Assembly: GCA_910575475.1 (NCBI GenBank)
Contig: CAJTGD010000026.1
Location: 22,929 to 86,928 of the forward strand
Source of the DNA: Lachnospiraceae bacterium
GTDB lineage: Bacteria; Bacillota; Clostridia; Lachnospirales; Lachnospiraceae
DNA: 64,000 bases
Direction of reading: 5' to 3'
Part shown: positions 1 through 7,096 of the stretch, piece after piece
How the letters are laid out: each line of letters begins with the position of its first letter
How positions within the stretch are numbered: the stretch's first letter is position 1
Position numbers and translations under genes: made by a program
Notes under the pieces: generated by a model
Seen by the model: only the letters and a program-made list of their open reading frames with translations
The model's database searches: none
What the model was told of the DNA's origin: nothing

Positions 1-1
1 T

Positions 2-361
2 GATGAGCGGGGGCTCAAAATGGCTGTCATATCGAATAAGCCGGATGAGGCCGCACAGAAGGTAGTACGCCACTTTTTTGGTGATCACATTACGTATATT
101 TCCGGGGAAAAGGATGGGGTGCGCAGAAAACCTGCTCCGGATCTGATCAAAGAAGCGCTGCATTTTTTCGGCAGCGATGCTGTCTGCGCCGTATATGTCG
201 GTGACAGTGAAGTGGATGTGTTAACAGCCAGAAACGCAGGGATCCCTGTGATCCTTGTAAGCTGGGGCTTCCGAAGCAGAGAGGCATTAGAAGCACTGGA
301 ACCGGATTATTTAGTAGATAATTTTGACGAACTGACCACACTGATATTGGAGCAGATGTGA
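2..361 (+). CDS. HAD-family phosphatase (phosphoglycolate phosphatase-like), C-terminal part
   Basis: The reading frame is already open at the left edge, so this is the C-terminal ~120 residues of a longer gene. It starts inside HAD motif II (VISNKPDEAA, with the Ser/Thr followed by Asn-Lys). It continues with the conserved Lys-Pro-x-Pro (RRKPAPD) and motif III/IV (VGDSEVDVLTARNAG), which binds Mg2+ through its acidic pair. The tail YLVDNFDEL is typical of the Gph/PpaX group. The nucleophile Asp and the cap domain lie outside the window. The reaction is phosphate-monoester hydrolysis in the cytosol; the substrate cannot be told from this half. Confidence 0.85.
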   Translation, partial: DERGLKMAVISNKPDEAAQKVVRHFFGDHITYISGEKDGVRRKPAPDLIKEALHFFGSDAVCAVYVGDSEVDVLTARNAGIPVILVSWGFRSREALEALEPDYLVDNFDELTTLILEQM

Positions 362-431
362 GACAGACAGTTTAAAAATAAAGCAATGATCTGTATGCAG
401 TAAATGTAAATTGACTATGGGGGTGATAAGG

Positions 432-1007
432 ATGAACTTGAGTGATCTTTATAAAGGGTGCCGTTCATACCGGCGTTTTCTGCAGGACCCGGTGCCAAGG
501 GAACTGCTTTGCCAGATGCTTGAAAATGCAAGAATATCAAGCAGCGCACATAATGCACAGTCGATCCGGTATGTGGTAGTTGACAGCAAGGAAATGGTTT
601 CGGCAATGCAGCCGCTTGTGACTTTCGCAAGCTCTCTCCCAAGAGAACTTGGAACGCCGAAGGAAGGAGAGCAGCCAACGGCATTTGTTGTGGTATCAAA
701 AACTGCCGATGCAGGCTCCTTCTGTGACATGGATATCGGGCTTGCGGTGGACGCAATGGTAATGACGGCATGGGAGTCGGGGATCGGAAGCTGTCTCCTG
801 GGTGCGATCAATATACCGGAGATTGGGAGGCTGCTTTCTGTTCCGGAGGAGGAGACCATACGCCTGGTTGTCGCTTTTGGTAAACCAGGACATAAGAGCA
901 CCCTTGTCGGGCCGAGAGAAAATGGAGGTTTAAAATACTATCTCGATGAGGCAAAAAATTATTATGTTCCTAAAAGAAGCTTTGAAGATATCGTAAGATT
1001 TGTATGA
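432..1007 (+). CDS. Nitroreductase-family flavoprotein
   Basis: A protein of 191 residues with the nitroreductase fold: an N-terminal RSYRRFLQDPVP segment (FMN phosphate-binding Arg cluster), a central ISSSAHNAQS segment, and GIGSCLLGAINIPEI followed by VVAFGKPGH near the C-terminus. Members bind FMN and reduce nitro compounds, quinones or similar acceptors with NAD(P)H in the cytosol. I place the start at the ATG at 432 because GGGGGTGAT lies 7 bases upstream; an in-frame TTG at 411 would place this ribosome binding site inside the gene. It stands alone, about 70 bases after the HAD gene. The physiological substrate is unknown. Confidence 0.85.
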   Translation: MNLSDLYKGCRSYRRFLQDPVPRELLCQMLENARISSSAHNAQSIRYVVVDSKEMVSAMQPLVTFASSLPRELGTPKEGEQPTAFVVVSKTADAGSFCDMDIGLAVDAMVMTAWESGIGSCLLGAINIPEIGRLLSVPEEETIRLVVAFGKPGHKSTLVGPRENGGLKYYLDEAKNYYVPKRSFEDIVRFV

Positions 1008-1179
1008 GAGCAATCCGGGAAAAAGCGTTGAAGATTTAGGTTGTAAGAATAAAATTTTAACGATATAATATGTATAAGACGCGAGCTGTGAAATTATTAT
1101 GAGGTTGGAAATAGTCGATGTGTTCTTATTCACAGCAGACAATAGGGACGAGAGAATTTTCGCATGAGGAGGTGAATTA

Positions 1180-1290
1180 ATGGCGTTTTCTGAAAAATTG
1201 ATGGATTTGGAAACATTGGAAATGTCTAATAAACGTAATCATAAAGTTATGATCACGGATGAGGCAATTGAAAAGGTTCCATTTATTTGA
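1180..1290 (+). pseudogene. 5' piece of a JAB-like phage-type gene, ended by in-frame TGA
   Basis: A short frame starting at an ATG with a perfect GAGGAGGTG site 6-7 bases upstream. It gives 36 residues (MAFSEKLMDLETLEM...) and stops at TGA 1288-1290. The next codons stay open in the same frame, through KEIPEEEYPIIQ, into the frame at 1330. The good ribosome binding site belongs here, so the original gene was 1180-1815 (about 211 residues) and has acquired a nonsense codon. Whether a truncated or restarted product is made is not known. Confidence 0.6.
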
Positions 1291-1329
1291 TATAAAGAGA
1301 TTCCGGAAGAAGAATATCCAATTATCCAA

Positions 1330-1815
1330 ATGCTTGCAAAAAAAGTATTGCAACTGTCAAAGGATGAAAATGAATCTAATGAAGTAGCTATTACGTATAG
1401 TATGGACAATACAGAAGATGAAAGAGAGGCAGAGCAATGTTTTGGTGCAGATTTCGGAGATGACCATTCTGCCGATCCAATGCGTGATAGTTATTTATTT
1501 CATCTGATATGCGGAAGTAAAAAATGTGCTGTTATTTCATTACACAATCATCCGTCATTATCTAAAATATCTTTGGTAGATGTTCGCTTTTTTCTTGAGC
1601 ATCCGGCCATTAAGCTGTTGACGGTTGTTACAAATCTGGGCAATATATACTATTTAGTTAAGACCAATAAATTCAATTGGGGAAAAGCGATTGAGATTTT
1701 TAATGAAGCGGTATCTATGAACAACGAAGCTACAGATTTAAAGGCTTTGCAAAAAGCTTCAGAACATTTTTTGAAAAACTGTTCTAAAGCAGGTATAGTT
1801 TATGAAGACAGATAG
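1330..1815 (+). CDS. JAB/JAMM-like domain protein (phage-associated family), 3' piece of interrupted gene
   Basis: 161 residues from the first ATG after the in-frame TGA at 1288. The core is CAVISLHNHPSLSKISLVD at about residues 72-90. This matches the His-x-His...Ser-x-x-Asp metal site of JAB/JAMM-like proteins that accompany phage head-morphogenesis (MuF-type) polymorphic modules; the gap between the second His and the Ser is six residues, as I recall for that group, rather than seven as in RadC. The ATG at 1330 has only a weak purine-rich stretch upstream. The gene is followed after 12 bases by a small partner gene with a strong ribosome binding site. The biochemical role is unknown, and the intact gene was probably 1180-1815. 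Confidence 0.55.
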   Translation: MLAKKVLQLSKDENESNEVAITYSMDNTEDEREAEQCFGADFGDDHSADPMRDSYLFHLICGSKKCAVISLHNHPSLSKISLVDVRFFLEHPAIKLLTVVTNLGNIYYLVKTNKFNWGKAIEIFNEAVSMNNEATDLKALQKASEHFLKNCSKAGIVYEDR

Positions 1816-1827
1816 GAGGTGTGTGTT

Positions 1828-2007
1828 ATGAAATATGGTCATGCAGTGCTGGGGGAATCACCTGAATTGTATCAAGAAGCAGCAGAATGGGGCAGGGAGC
1901 AAAAAAAAGAAAAAAATGAAAAAGCCAGAGCCATTATACGTGAAAGTCTGGCGCCTATGCTCGAAGAAAAACGAAAAATACTTGCCAGCCGGCAAAACGG
2001 CAAATAA
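1828..2007 (+). CDS. Small charged protein, partner of the JAB-like gene
   Basis: 59 residues, rich in Glu, Lys and Arg (GREQKKEKNEKARAIIRESL) and predicted mostly helical; no signal peptide or membrane segment. The ATG at 1828 follows AGGAGGT at a 7-8 base distance; an in-frame GTG at 1819 would overlap that site and is not preferred. It lies 12 bases after the interrupted JAB-like gene and ends 4 bases before the convergent WYL regulator. I do not recognise a family. Its position suggests a small companion or immunity-type partner, which is only an inference. Confidence 0.5.
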   Translation: MKYGHAVLGESPELYQEAAEWGREQKKEKNEKARAIIRESLAPMLEEKRKILASRQNGK

Positions 2008-2011
2008 AAAA

Positions 2012-2908
2012 TCATGTCCTGTTTTTTTCGTAGATTAACTTTGCCTGTTCCGCTACCGATTCTTTCAGATGGGCAGGTGAAAGGATATCTACCCGGGTTC
2101 CGAAGGACAGCAGAAACCCGATCAGCCACGAATCCTCCGGCATGTTCGCGGAGACGATCAAATCCCCATTCTCCTGCCGCTGGATCTGTGTTTTATCGAA
2201 CTCATCATAGACGCGGTATGACATTTCTTTCGGAAAACGAAGCGTGACCTTCGGATATTCCCCTTCGAAGGTCTCGATCGGTCCCGGAGGATTCAGCTGC
2301 GAAAACCCTTCCTCCAACACCTCCAGTTCTAAAATACGGTTTAATTTGAAGACGCGCCAGTCCTGCTTTTCCGTGCAAAATGCCTGCAGATACCATGCCT
2401 TTGCTTTGTAGACAAGCTTATAGGGCTGTACGGTTCTTTCGCGGATCTCTTCGTAAGAGCCTGCGTAACGGAGCTTCACATTTCTGCGGCGGATCACGGC
2501 TGATCTTAGAAGCTCGAAGGTTTCATTGTCATATCCGGGATTTCCCCATCTGGAAAAATCCACTTCAAGCCAATTCTCCGAATGGAGCTGAAACAATGCG
2601 GACAGCTTTTGTAAGGTCCGGCTGCCGTCCATATTCCGGGTGATATGGATGCTCTGCAATGCCGCAAGGATTTCCTGCTTTTCAGTCTCGGACAGAATGG
2701 TCTTGTCCAGGACAAAGTCATTCAGTAAATGAATCCCGCCGTTTCTGCCTGTTTCCGTATAAACGGGAATGCCTGCTCCGCTCAGGGCGTCGATATCTCT
2801 GTAGATCGTTCGGACCGATACCTCGAATTTTTCCGCCAATTCCGGGGCGGTAGCCTGGCCCTTATCAAGTAAATGGTATAGGATCTTAAATAATCTGCTT
2901 TCCTGCAT
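2012..2908 (-). CDS. WYL-domain transcriptional regulator (YafY/DeoR-type HTH)
   Basis: 298 residues. The N-terminal winged helix (about residues 5-60) has the DeoR-like pattern ATAPELAEKFEVSVRTIYRDIDAL, and a Gly-Arg-Asn-Gly-Gly wing follows. The middle and C-terminal parts form a WYL ligand-sensing domain (VQPYKLVYKAKAWYLQAFC, then RVFKLNRI) and a WCX tail (RVYDEFDK...DSWLIGFLLSFG). Members are cytosolic DNA-binding regulators, often repressors, sensing an unknown ligand. The start is an ATG with GAGGTAAC upstream. It is transcribed alone toward the left, so no target is obvious apart from possible autoregulation. Confidence 0.9.
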   Translation of the reverse strand: MQESRLFKILYHLLDKGQATAPELAEKFEVSVRTIYRDIDALSGAGIPVYTETGRNGGIHLLNDFVLDKTILSETEKQEILAALQSIHITRNMDGSRTLQKLSALFQLHSENWLEVDFSRWGNPGYDNETFELLRSAVIRRRNVKLRYAGSYEEIRERTVQPYKLVYKAKAWYLQAFCTEKQDWRVFKLNRILELEVLEEGFSQLNPPGPIETFEGEYPKVTLRFPKEMSYRVYDEFDKTQIQRQENGDLIVSANMPEDSWLIGFLLSFGTRVDILSPAHLKESVAEQAKLIYEKNRT

Positions 2909-2963
2909 CTGTGTTACCTCTTATTTTTCATCAGGGGAAGTTGTTCAGATTTCGGAAAGCAGA

Positions 2964-3236
2964 CTAAAACAAATCGCTGTGTGTTCCGGTTCTGGTTAAT
3001 GTCAAAGTTAATATATTCTGTTCAATTTTATATATGAGCAGCCAGTCAGGAGTGATGTGGCATTCCCTGTGTCCCTCATAACAGCCGGATAGACTGTGAT
3101 CCTTATACCTTAACGGGAGTGGCTGCTCGCTGCTTAAAATACTCAGTACATCTTGCAGTAATTGCGGATTATATCCGCGTTTGATGATTGTCTTATAATC
3201 TTTTTTAAATTTAGTAGAATACCGTATGTCAAGCAT
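2964..3236 (-). CDS. yafQ: YafQ-family mRNA interferase toxin
   Basis: 90 residues, the usual size for the RelE/YafQ superfamily. Family signatures are visible: LDIRYSTKFKKDYK at the N-terminus, PLPLRYKDHSLSGCYEGHRECHITPDWLLIYK in the middle, and the C-terminal RTGTHSDLF containing the catalytic-type His. YafQ toxins bind the ribosome and cut mRNA in the A site. The ATG overlaps the antitoxin stop by 8 bases, so translation is probably coupled. Toxicity is neutralised by the preceding DinJ-like protein. Nothing essential looks missing, so the toxin is probably functional. Confidence 0.92.
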   Translation of the reverse strand: MLDIRYSTKFKKDYKTIIKRGYNPQLLQDVLSILSSEQPLPLRYKDHSLSGCYEGHRECHITPDWLLIYKIEQNILTLTLTRTGTHSDLF

Positions 3237-3495
3237 TTAAGTCCTCCATCAATTCATCCACACTGTGAAATGACTTGCTGAGATTTCTTCCGTGGTTTAC
3301 ATCGTCAATGGCTGCGCGGGTTTCTGCATTAGGTACATCAAGGGCTATTTCAAAAGGGATTTTCTGCTGGCGGACCATTGTCTTAGCAAAAATATTGAAA
3401 GCTGTTGACATATTCAATCCTAATTCATTGCAAAGCCGGTCAAATTGATGCTTCAATGTTTCATCCATTCTTATATTTACATTTGTCTGAGCCAT
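3229..3495 (-). CDS. dinJ: RelB/DinJ-family antitoxin
   Basis: 88 residues. The N-terminus AQTNVNIRMDETLKHQFDRLCNELGLNMSTAF is a classic ribbon-helix-helix DNA-binding domain of the RelB/DinJ family; the acidic C-terminus (SVDELMEDLNA) would wrap the toxin. The ATG at 3495 has AGTGAGGT upstream; a longer frame to 3582 exists but would start at the promoter and lacks a ribosome binding site. It is the first gene of the operon and should repress its own promoter together with YafQ. Confidence 0.92.
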   Translation of the reverse strand: MAQTNVNIRMDETLKHQFDRLCNELGLNMSTAFNIFAKTMVRQQKIPFEIALDVPNAETRAAIDDVNHGRNLSKSFHSVDELMEDLNA

Positions 3496-3580
3496 AATTT
3501 TTACCTCACTTTTTCTAAAACGAACAATTGACTCCAGGAAATAAATATTATAGTTATTTACTGCAGGGGTTTGTGTGCAC

Positions 3581-3609
3581 ATTGTATCAAATATTATTTA
3601 TAATGTCAA
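3581..3609 (-). promoter_or_regulatory. Promoter of the dinJ-yafQ operon
   Basis: On the minus strand TTGACA (3609-3604) and TACAAT (3586-3581) are separated by exactly 17 bases. Just downstream lies the palindrome TGTGCACA (about 3573-3580), a plausible operator for the ribbon-helix-helix antitoxin at the start of transcription. Confidence 0.7.
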
Positions 3610-3731
3610 TAATATGCTTAGACTTCGCGGCCTTGAAAGGACGTCGTATATCTGTCGGTTTACATGACGCCATTATTATGATTGTATAAAGCCCGCCGTT
3701 ATGTCATAATAGAAGCAGAGGTGAACATGCC

Positions 3732-4397
3732 ATGCACATTTTAATCGTAGAAGATGAATCTGCTATCCGTCAGGAGCTGAGGCTCCTTCTTGAAAATGCC
3801 CTGTACCGGGTGACTGCCCTGGATGATTTTACAGACGTGCCGGAACAGGTGCTGTCCTGCGGCCCGGACCTGGTGCTGCTGGATCTGAACCTGCCGGGAG
3901 AATCCGGATTTGACATCTGCACCAGGATCCGCGCTTCATCGGAGGTTCCGATCATCTTTGTGACCAGCAGGACCGATTCCATGGATGAACTGACCGGCCT
4001 GATGAAGGGCGGGGACGACTATATCACCAAGCCCTTCCAGGCGCCGATCCTGCTGGCGCATATCGCGGCGGTCCTGAAGCGCGCTGCGCGGGAGGGTACA
4101 GAAGTGACAAAGCTTACCCACAAAGGGGCAGAGCTGGATATCGCGCGGGGTAGCCTTTCTTTCTGCGGGCAGGTGGTAGAATTGACCAAAAATGAATTAA
4201 AGATCATGCATTATCTGTTCCTGAACAAGGAAAAAATCGTTTCCCGGGCGAACCTGATCGAGTACCTCTGGGATAATCAGGTCTTTATTGATGATAATAC
4301 CCTGAGCGTCAATATGACCCGGATCCGCGCAAAACTGGAGCAGGCCGGGATGCATGATTTTATCAGGACCAAGAGAGGGATGGGGTATTCGATATGA
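3732..4397 (+). CDS. OmpR/PhoB-type response regulator (BceR-like)
   Basis: 221 residues. The receiver domain carries the acidic pocket VEDE near residue 7, phospho-acceptor Asp51 (LVLLDLNLPG) and Lys100 (YITKPF). The C-terminal winged helix (about 125-221) has LTKNELKIMHYLFLNKEKIVSR and ends with the RTKRGMGYSI wing. The kinase start overlaps its stop by 4 bases (ATGA). Together with the kinase and the FtsX-type ABC transporter at 6329-9155 it forms a Bce-type peptide-antibiotic detoxification module. It probably binds the TGTAAG repeats at 6111-6127 (inference). Ribosome binding site AGAGGTGA lies 7 bases upstream. Confidence 0.93.
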   Translation: MHILIVEDESAIRQELRLLLENALYRVTALDDFTDVPEQVLSCGPDLVLLDLNLPGESGFDICTRIRASSEVPIIFVTSRTDSMDELTGLMKGGDDYITKPFQAPILLAHIAAVLKRAAREGTEVTKLTHKGAELDIARGSLSFCGQVVELTKNELKIMHYLFLNKEKIVSRANLIEYLWDNQVFIDDNTLSVNMTRIRAKLEQAGMHDFIRTKRGMGYSI

Positions 4398-5578
4398 TCC
4401 GCGGGGCAATGAAAAAGGAACTGCATAGGGAAGAGGGTTCTCTGCCTTTCGGCGCTTTCCTGAAGGATAGGCTCCTTCTTTTTCTCCTGCATATCACCTG
4501 CATGCTGGTGCTCACCGGCTACCTCCTTCTCACAGGATACCCATGGGATTCCTGCGCCCTCATTCTGATCTGCTGGCTTCTGATCCTGACCGCCTGGACA
4601 CTGTATGATTATCATGACCGAAAAACATATTTCTCGAAGATAGGGCATGTGCTGGACAAGGTGGATCAGAGATTCCTGCTGGGTGAACTGATGCCGGGAT
4701 CTCCGCGTATCGAGGACAGGCTGTACCGGGAGATGATCCGCCGGTCCAATAAGTCCGTCATCGAACGGATCCGCCGGGTGGAGGAGGAACAGCGGGAATA
4801 CCGGGAGTACATCGAAAGCTGGGTCCATGAGATCAAGGCCCCGATCACCAGTATATCCCTGATGTGCGAGAACCGAAGAGCGGAACGGAGATATCCGGAG
4901 TCCCTCAGCGAAAAGGCGGGCAGGGCTGACAGAATGAATGAAAACGATGCAGGCTGGGCACAGGCGGACTGCCCGGAGACGGGCGCGCCGGAAAACCAGA
5001 ACGCGGCAATCCGGCAGATCGCGCTGGAAAATCAGAAGGTAGAGAATTATGTAGATATGGCGCTGTACTATGCCCGTTCGGATGAGGTATACAAGGATTA
5101 TGTGATTCGGGAGACTGATCTGCAGACAACTGCGGAGGAGGCAGTGCTGAAAAATAAATATTACCTGATCCAGAATCAGATCCAGGTAGAAGTCCGGTGC
5201 GGAGAAGAAAAGGTATATACAGACCGGAAATGGATCCTGTTCATTCTGAATCAGCTGATCCTGAACTGTACAAAATATAGAGCAAAGGAAAACGCCCGCA
5301 TCCGGATCACTGCGAAAGCCCTTCCGAATGGTGTTCATCTGCTTGTAGAGGATAACGGCGCAGGGATCAAAAAGGAAGAACTGCCGCGTATCTTTGAAAA
5401 AGGTTTTACCGGGACCAATGGGCGTAAGAATGACCGGGCTACGGGGATGGGACTGTACCTCTGCCGGAAGCTGTGCGGGAAATTAGGGATAGAGATTGAC
5501 GCACGCTCAGAGTACGGAAACGGCACATGCATTGTGCTGGAATTTCCGATTAGCAGCTATGTCATAAACGAAGCATAG
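4394..5578 (+). CDS. Intramembrane-sensing histidine kinase (BceS-like)
   Basis: 394 residues. Two membrane helices (about 27-47 and 52-72) with almost no external loop are typical of BceS-type kinases that sense through their partner ABC transporter. The phospho-acceptor is His145 (ESWVHEIKAPITS). ATP-binding boxes follow: N box QLILNCTKYRAK, G1 VEDNGAGIKKEELPRIFEKGFTG, G2 ATGMGLYLCRKL. An extra ~45-residue hydrophilic stretch (about 158-205, rich in Arg, Glu and Asn) sits between the two helices of the dimerisation domain, where close relatives usually have a short turn. Translation is coupled to the response regulator by ATGA. Confidence 0.92.
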   Translation: MIRGAMKKELHREEGSLPFGAFLKDRLLLFLLHITCMLVLTGYLLLTGYPWDSCALILICWLLILTAWTLYDYHDRKTYFSKIGHVLDKVDQRFLLGELMPGSPRIEDRLYREMIRRSNKSVIERIRRVEEEQREYREYIESWVHEIKAPITSISLMCENRRAERRYPESLSEKAGRADRMNENDAGWAQADCPETGAPENQNAAIRQIALENQKVENYVDMALYYARSDEVYKDYVIRETDLQTTAEEAVLKNKYYLIQNQIQVEVRCGEEKVYTDRKWILFILNQLILNCTKYRAKENARIRITAKALPNGVHLLVEDNGAGIKKEELPRIFEKGFTGTNGRKNDRATGMGLYLCRKLCGKLGIEIDARSEYGNGTCIVLEFPISSYVINEA

Positions 5579-5698
5579 AAGAAAAGAACATGCCGCATTG
5601 CTTCGGCATAACGGCACGAAATTTTCATAAACTTATTTGGCAGTGAGAATGGATGCTTGACGATTGAATTATGAGCCTGTTTAGAAGGGATGATAACG

Positions 5699-6058
5699 AT
5701 GGCATTGGAAAATATAGATAAAATGCCACAGTCCACGTTTGACGAGATCATCGAAAAATATGTGGAGATGAATATCGCGCATCCTTTCCGGGAAGGAAAT
5801 GGACGGAGCGCCAGGATCTGGCTGGACCAGATCTTGAAAAAAGAGCTGCGCCAGGTGATCGACTGGAGCAGGGTGGACAAGGAGGACTACCTTCTCGCCA
5901 TGGAACGGAGCCCGATCCGGGATATCGAGATCAAGCATGTATTGAAGGTCGCTCTGACATCAGAGATCCATGACAGGGATATCTATATGAAGGGGATCGA
6001 TACCAGCTATTACTATGAAGGGTATACCACATTTAAGATGGAGGAATTGAAAGACTGA
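5699..6058 (+). pseudogene. Fic-domain protein, N-terminally truncated remnant
   Basis: About 119 residues that begin in the middle of a Fic domain ([23 protein letters not shown]). The catalytic loop HPFREGNGR is intact at residues 28-36, and the C-terminal part ends [16 protein letters not shown]. Fic proteins transfer AMP or related groups to target hydroxyls and are normally ~190-210 residues in this group; here the first ~80 residues, which would include helices packing under the active site, are absent. The ATG at 5699 has AAGGGATGAT upstream, so the stub might be translated. It sits between the Bce-type kinase and its ABC genes, which are usually adjacent, so it looks like an inserted and decayed gene. 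Confidence 0.65.
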
Positions 6059-6106
6059 CCGCCATGTCACAGAAAACTTCCCACCTGTACGTTTGGAAAT
6101 CTTTCG

Positions 6107-6145
6107 AAAATGTAAGATAATTGTAAGCGAACCTGATACAATCCA
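6107..6145 (+). promoter_or_regulatory. Tandem TGTAAG boxes, candidate response-regulator operator
   Basis: TGTAAG occurs at 6111-6116 and again at 6122-6127, 11 bases apart. This is the head-to-tail, one-helical-turn spacing used by OmpR/PhoB-type regulators. It lies ~200 bases upstream of the ABC ATPase gene, next to a possible -10 (GATACAAT). The neighbouring BceR-like protein is the obvious candidate to bind it. Confidence 0.45.
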
Positions 6146-6171
6146 TCACCAGAATCTGTTACGATCAAGTT

Positions 6172-6296
6172 ATACTCACGGCTGACGAAATCTGCTGTGA
6201 GTATCGCGCCAGCCGTAGCTGCAAAGCAATATATTTCCTCATACGGCTGTGCGCATCATATGATACTGAGCTGCAGATTTATCTGGCGCTCAGTAT
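6172..6296 (+). repeat. Three-hairpin element in the leader of the Bce-type ABC genes
   Basis: Three stems follow each other: ATACTCAC (6172-6179) with GTGAGTAT (6197-6204), CAGCCGTA (6210-6217) with TACGGCTG (6242-6249), and ATACTGAG (6263-6270) with CTCAGTAT (6289-6296). The first and third are inverted relatives: read on opposite strands both have ATACT at one end, CAGATTT in the loop and AGTAT at the other end, with different but still pairing bases in the stem. The element fills most of the 270 bases between the Fic remnant and the ATPase. It could be a REP-like mobile repeat or an RNA leader. Confidence 0.6.
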
Positions 6297-6328
6297 ACCA
6301 TATGGTTTCGAAGGGAGAGTGACAGACA

Positions 6329-7096
6329 ATGAAAGACTACATCCGGATCTGTGATGTGGAGAAGTATTATGGAAACGGCGCAAATGTGACAAAGGCGGTG
6401 GACCGTGTCAGCTTTACGGTGGAAAAAGGCGAATTTGTCGGTGTGATGGGGGCTTCCGGCAGCGGGAAAACAACCCTGCTCAACATGCTGTCCACCATTG
6501 ACAGCGTAACAGCCGGGCATATCTACTACGGTGACACCGACATTACAGAACTCAAAGAGGATCAGCTGGCGGATTTCCGCAAGGAGAATCTGGGCTTTGT
6601 ATTCCAGGACTACAACCTCCTGGATACGCTGACCATTGAGGAAAATATCATGCTGGCCATGACGCTCCAGCATAAAGGCCGCCGGGAGATCCAGGAAGAG
6701 TGTGAGAACATGCTGAACCTCCTGGGCATTGCGGACGTCCGCGGACAGTTCCCCTATCAGGTATCCGGCGGGCAGAAGCAGCGGTGCGCCTGCGCCAGGG
6801 CGCTGATCAACCATCCCCGGCTCCTGTTGGCGGATGAGCCTACCGGGGCCCTGGATTCCAGGTCGTCCCAGACCCTTTTGGAGACCTTTACGAAGATGAA
6901 CCGGGCGCTTTCGGCCACTATTTTCATGGTGACTCATGACGCGTTTTCCGCCAGTTATTGTTCCCGGATCTTATTTTTGAAGGACGGACGCATTTTCCAT
7001 GAACTGGTCCGGGGGGAGCAGGATCGGCGCGGCTTCCTGAACCAGATCCTGGATGTACTGTCCCTGACAGGAGGTGAAGTCTCCGATGCTCGCTAA
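6329..7096 (+). CDS. ABC transporter ATP-binding protein (BceA-like)
   Basis: 255 residues with a complete nucleotide-binding domain: Walker A GASGSGKT at 41-48, Q-loop FQDYNLLDTLT, signature VSGGQKQR, Walker B LLLADEPTGALD and the switch His in VTHDAF. It pairs with the large permease that follows. BceAB-type transporters remove peptide antibiotics such as bacitracin from their lipid targets and also signal to the partner kinase. The C-terminus overlaps the permease start region, so the two are translated as a unit. The specific drug cannot be told from sequence. Confidence 0.93.
   Translation: MKDYIRICDVEKYYGNGANVTKAVDRVSFTVEKGEFVGVMGASGSGKTTLLNMLSTIDSVTAGHIYYGDTDITELKEDQLADFRKENLGFVFQDYNLLDTLTIEENIMLAMTLQHKGRREIQEECENMLNLLGIADVRGQFPYQVSGGQKQRCACARALINHPRLLLADEPTGALDSRSSQTLLETFTKMNRALSATIFMVTHDAFSASYCSRILFLKDGRIFHELVRGEQDRRGFLNQILDVLSLTGGEVSDAR

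Noticed and set aside
1288..1290. In-frame TGA considered as selenocysteine
   Set aside because: No stem-loop of the bacterial SECIS type is apparent after the codon, and the protein family is not a known selenoprotein. A nonsense change is simpler.
1180..3609. Prophage or integrative element at the left end
   Set aside because: Apart from the JAB-like gene and the toxin-antitoxin pair no integrase, capsid, terminase or attachment-like repeats are seen.
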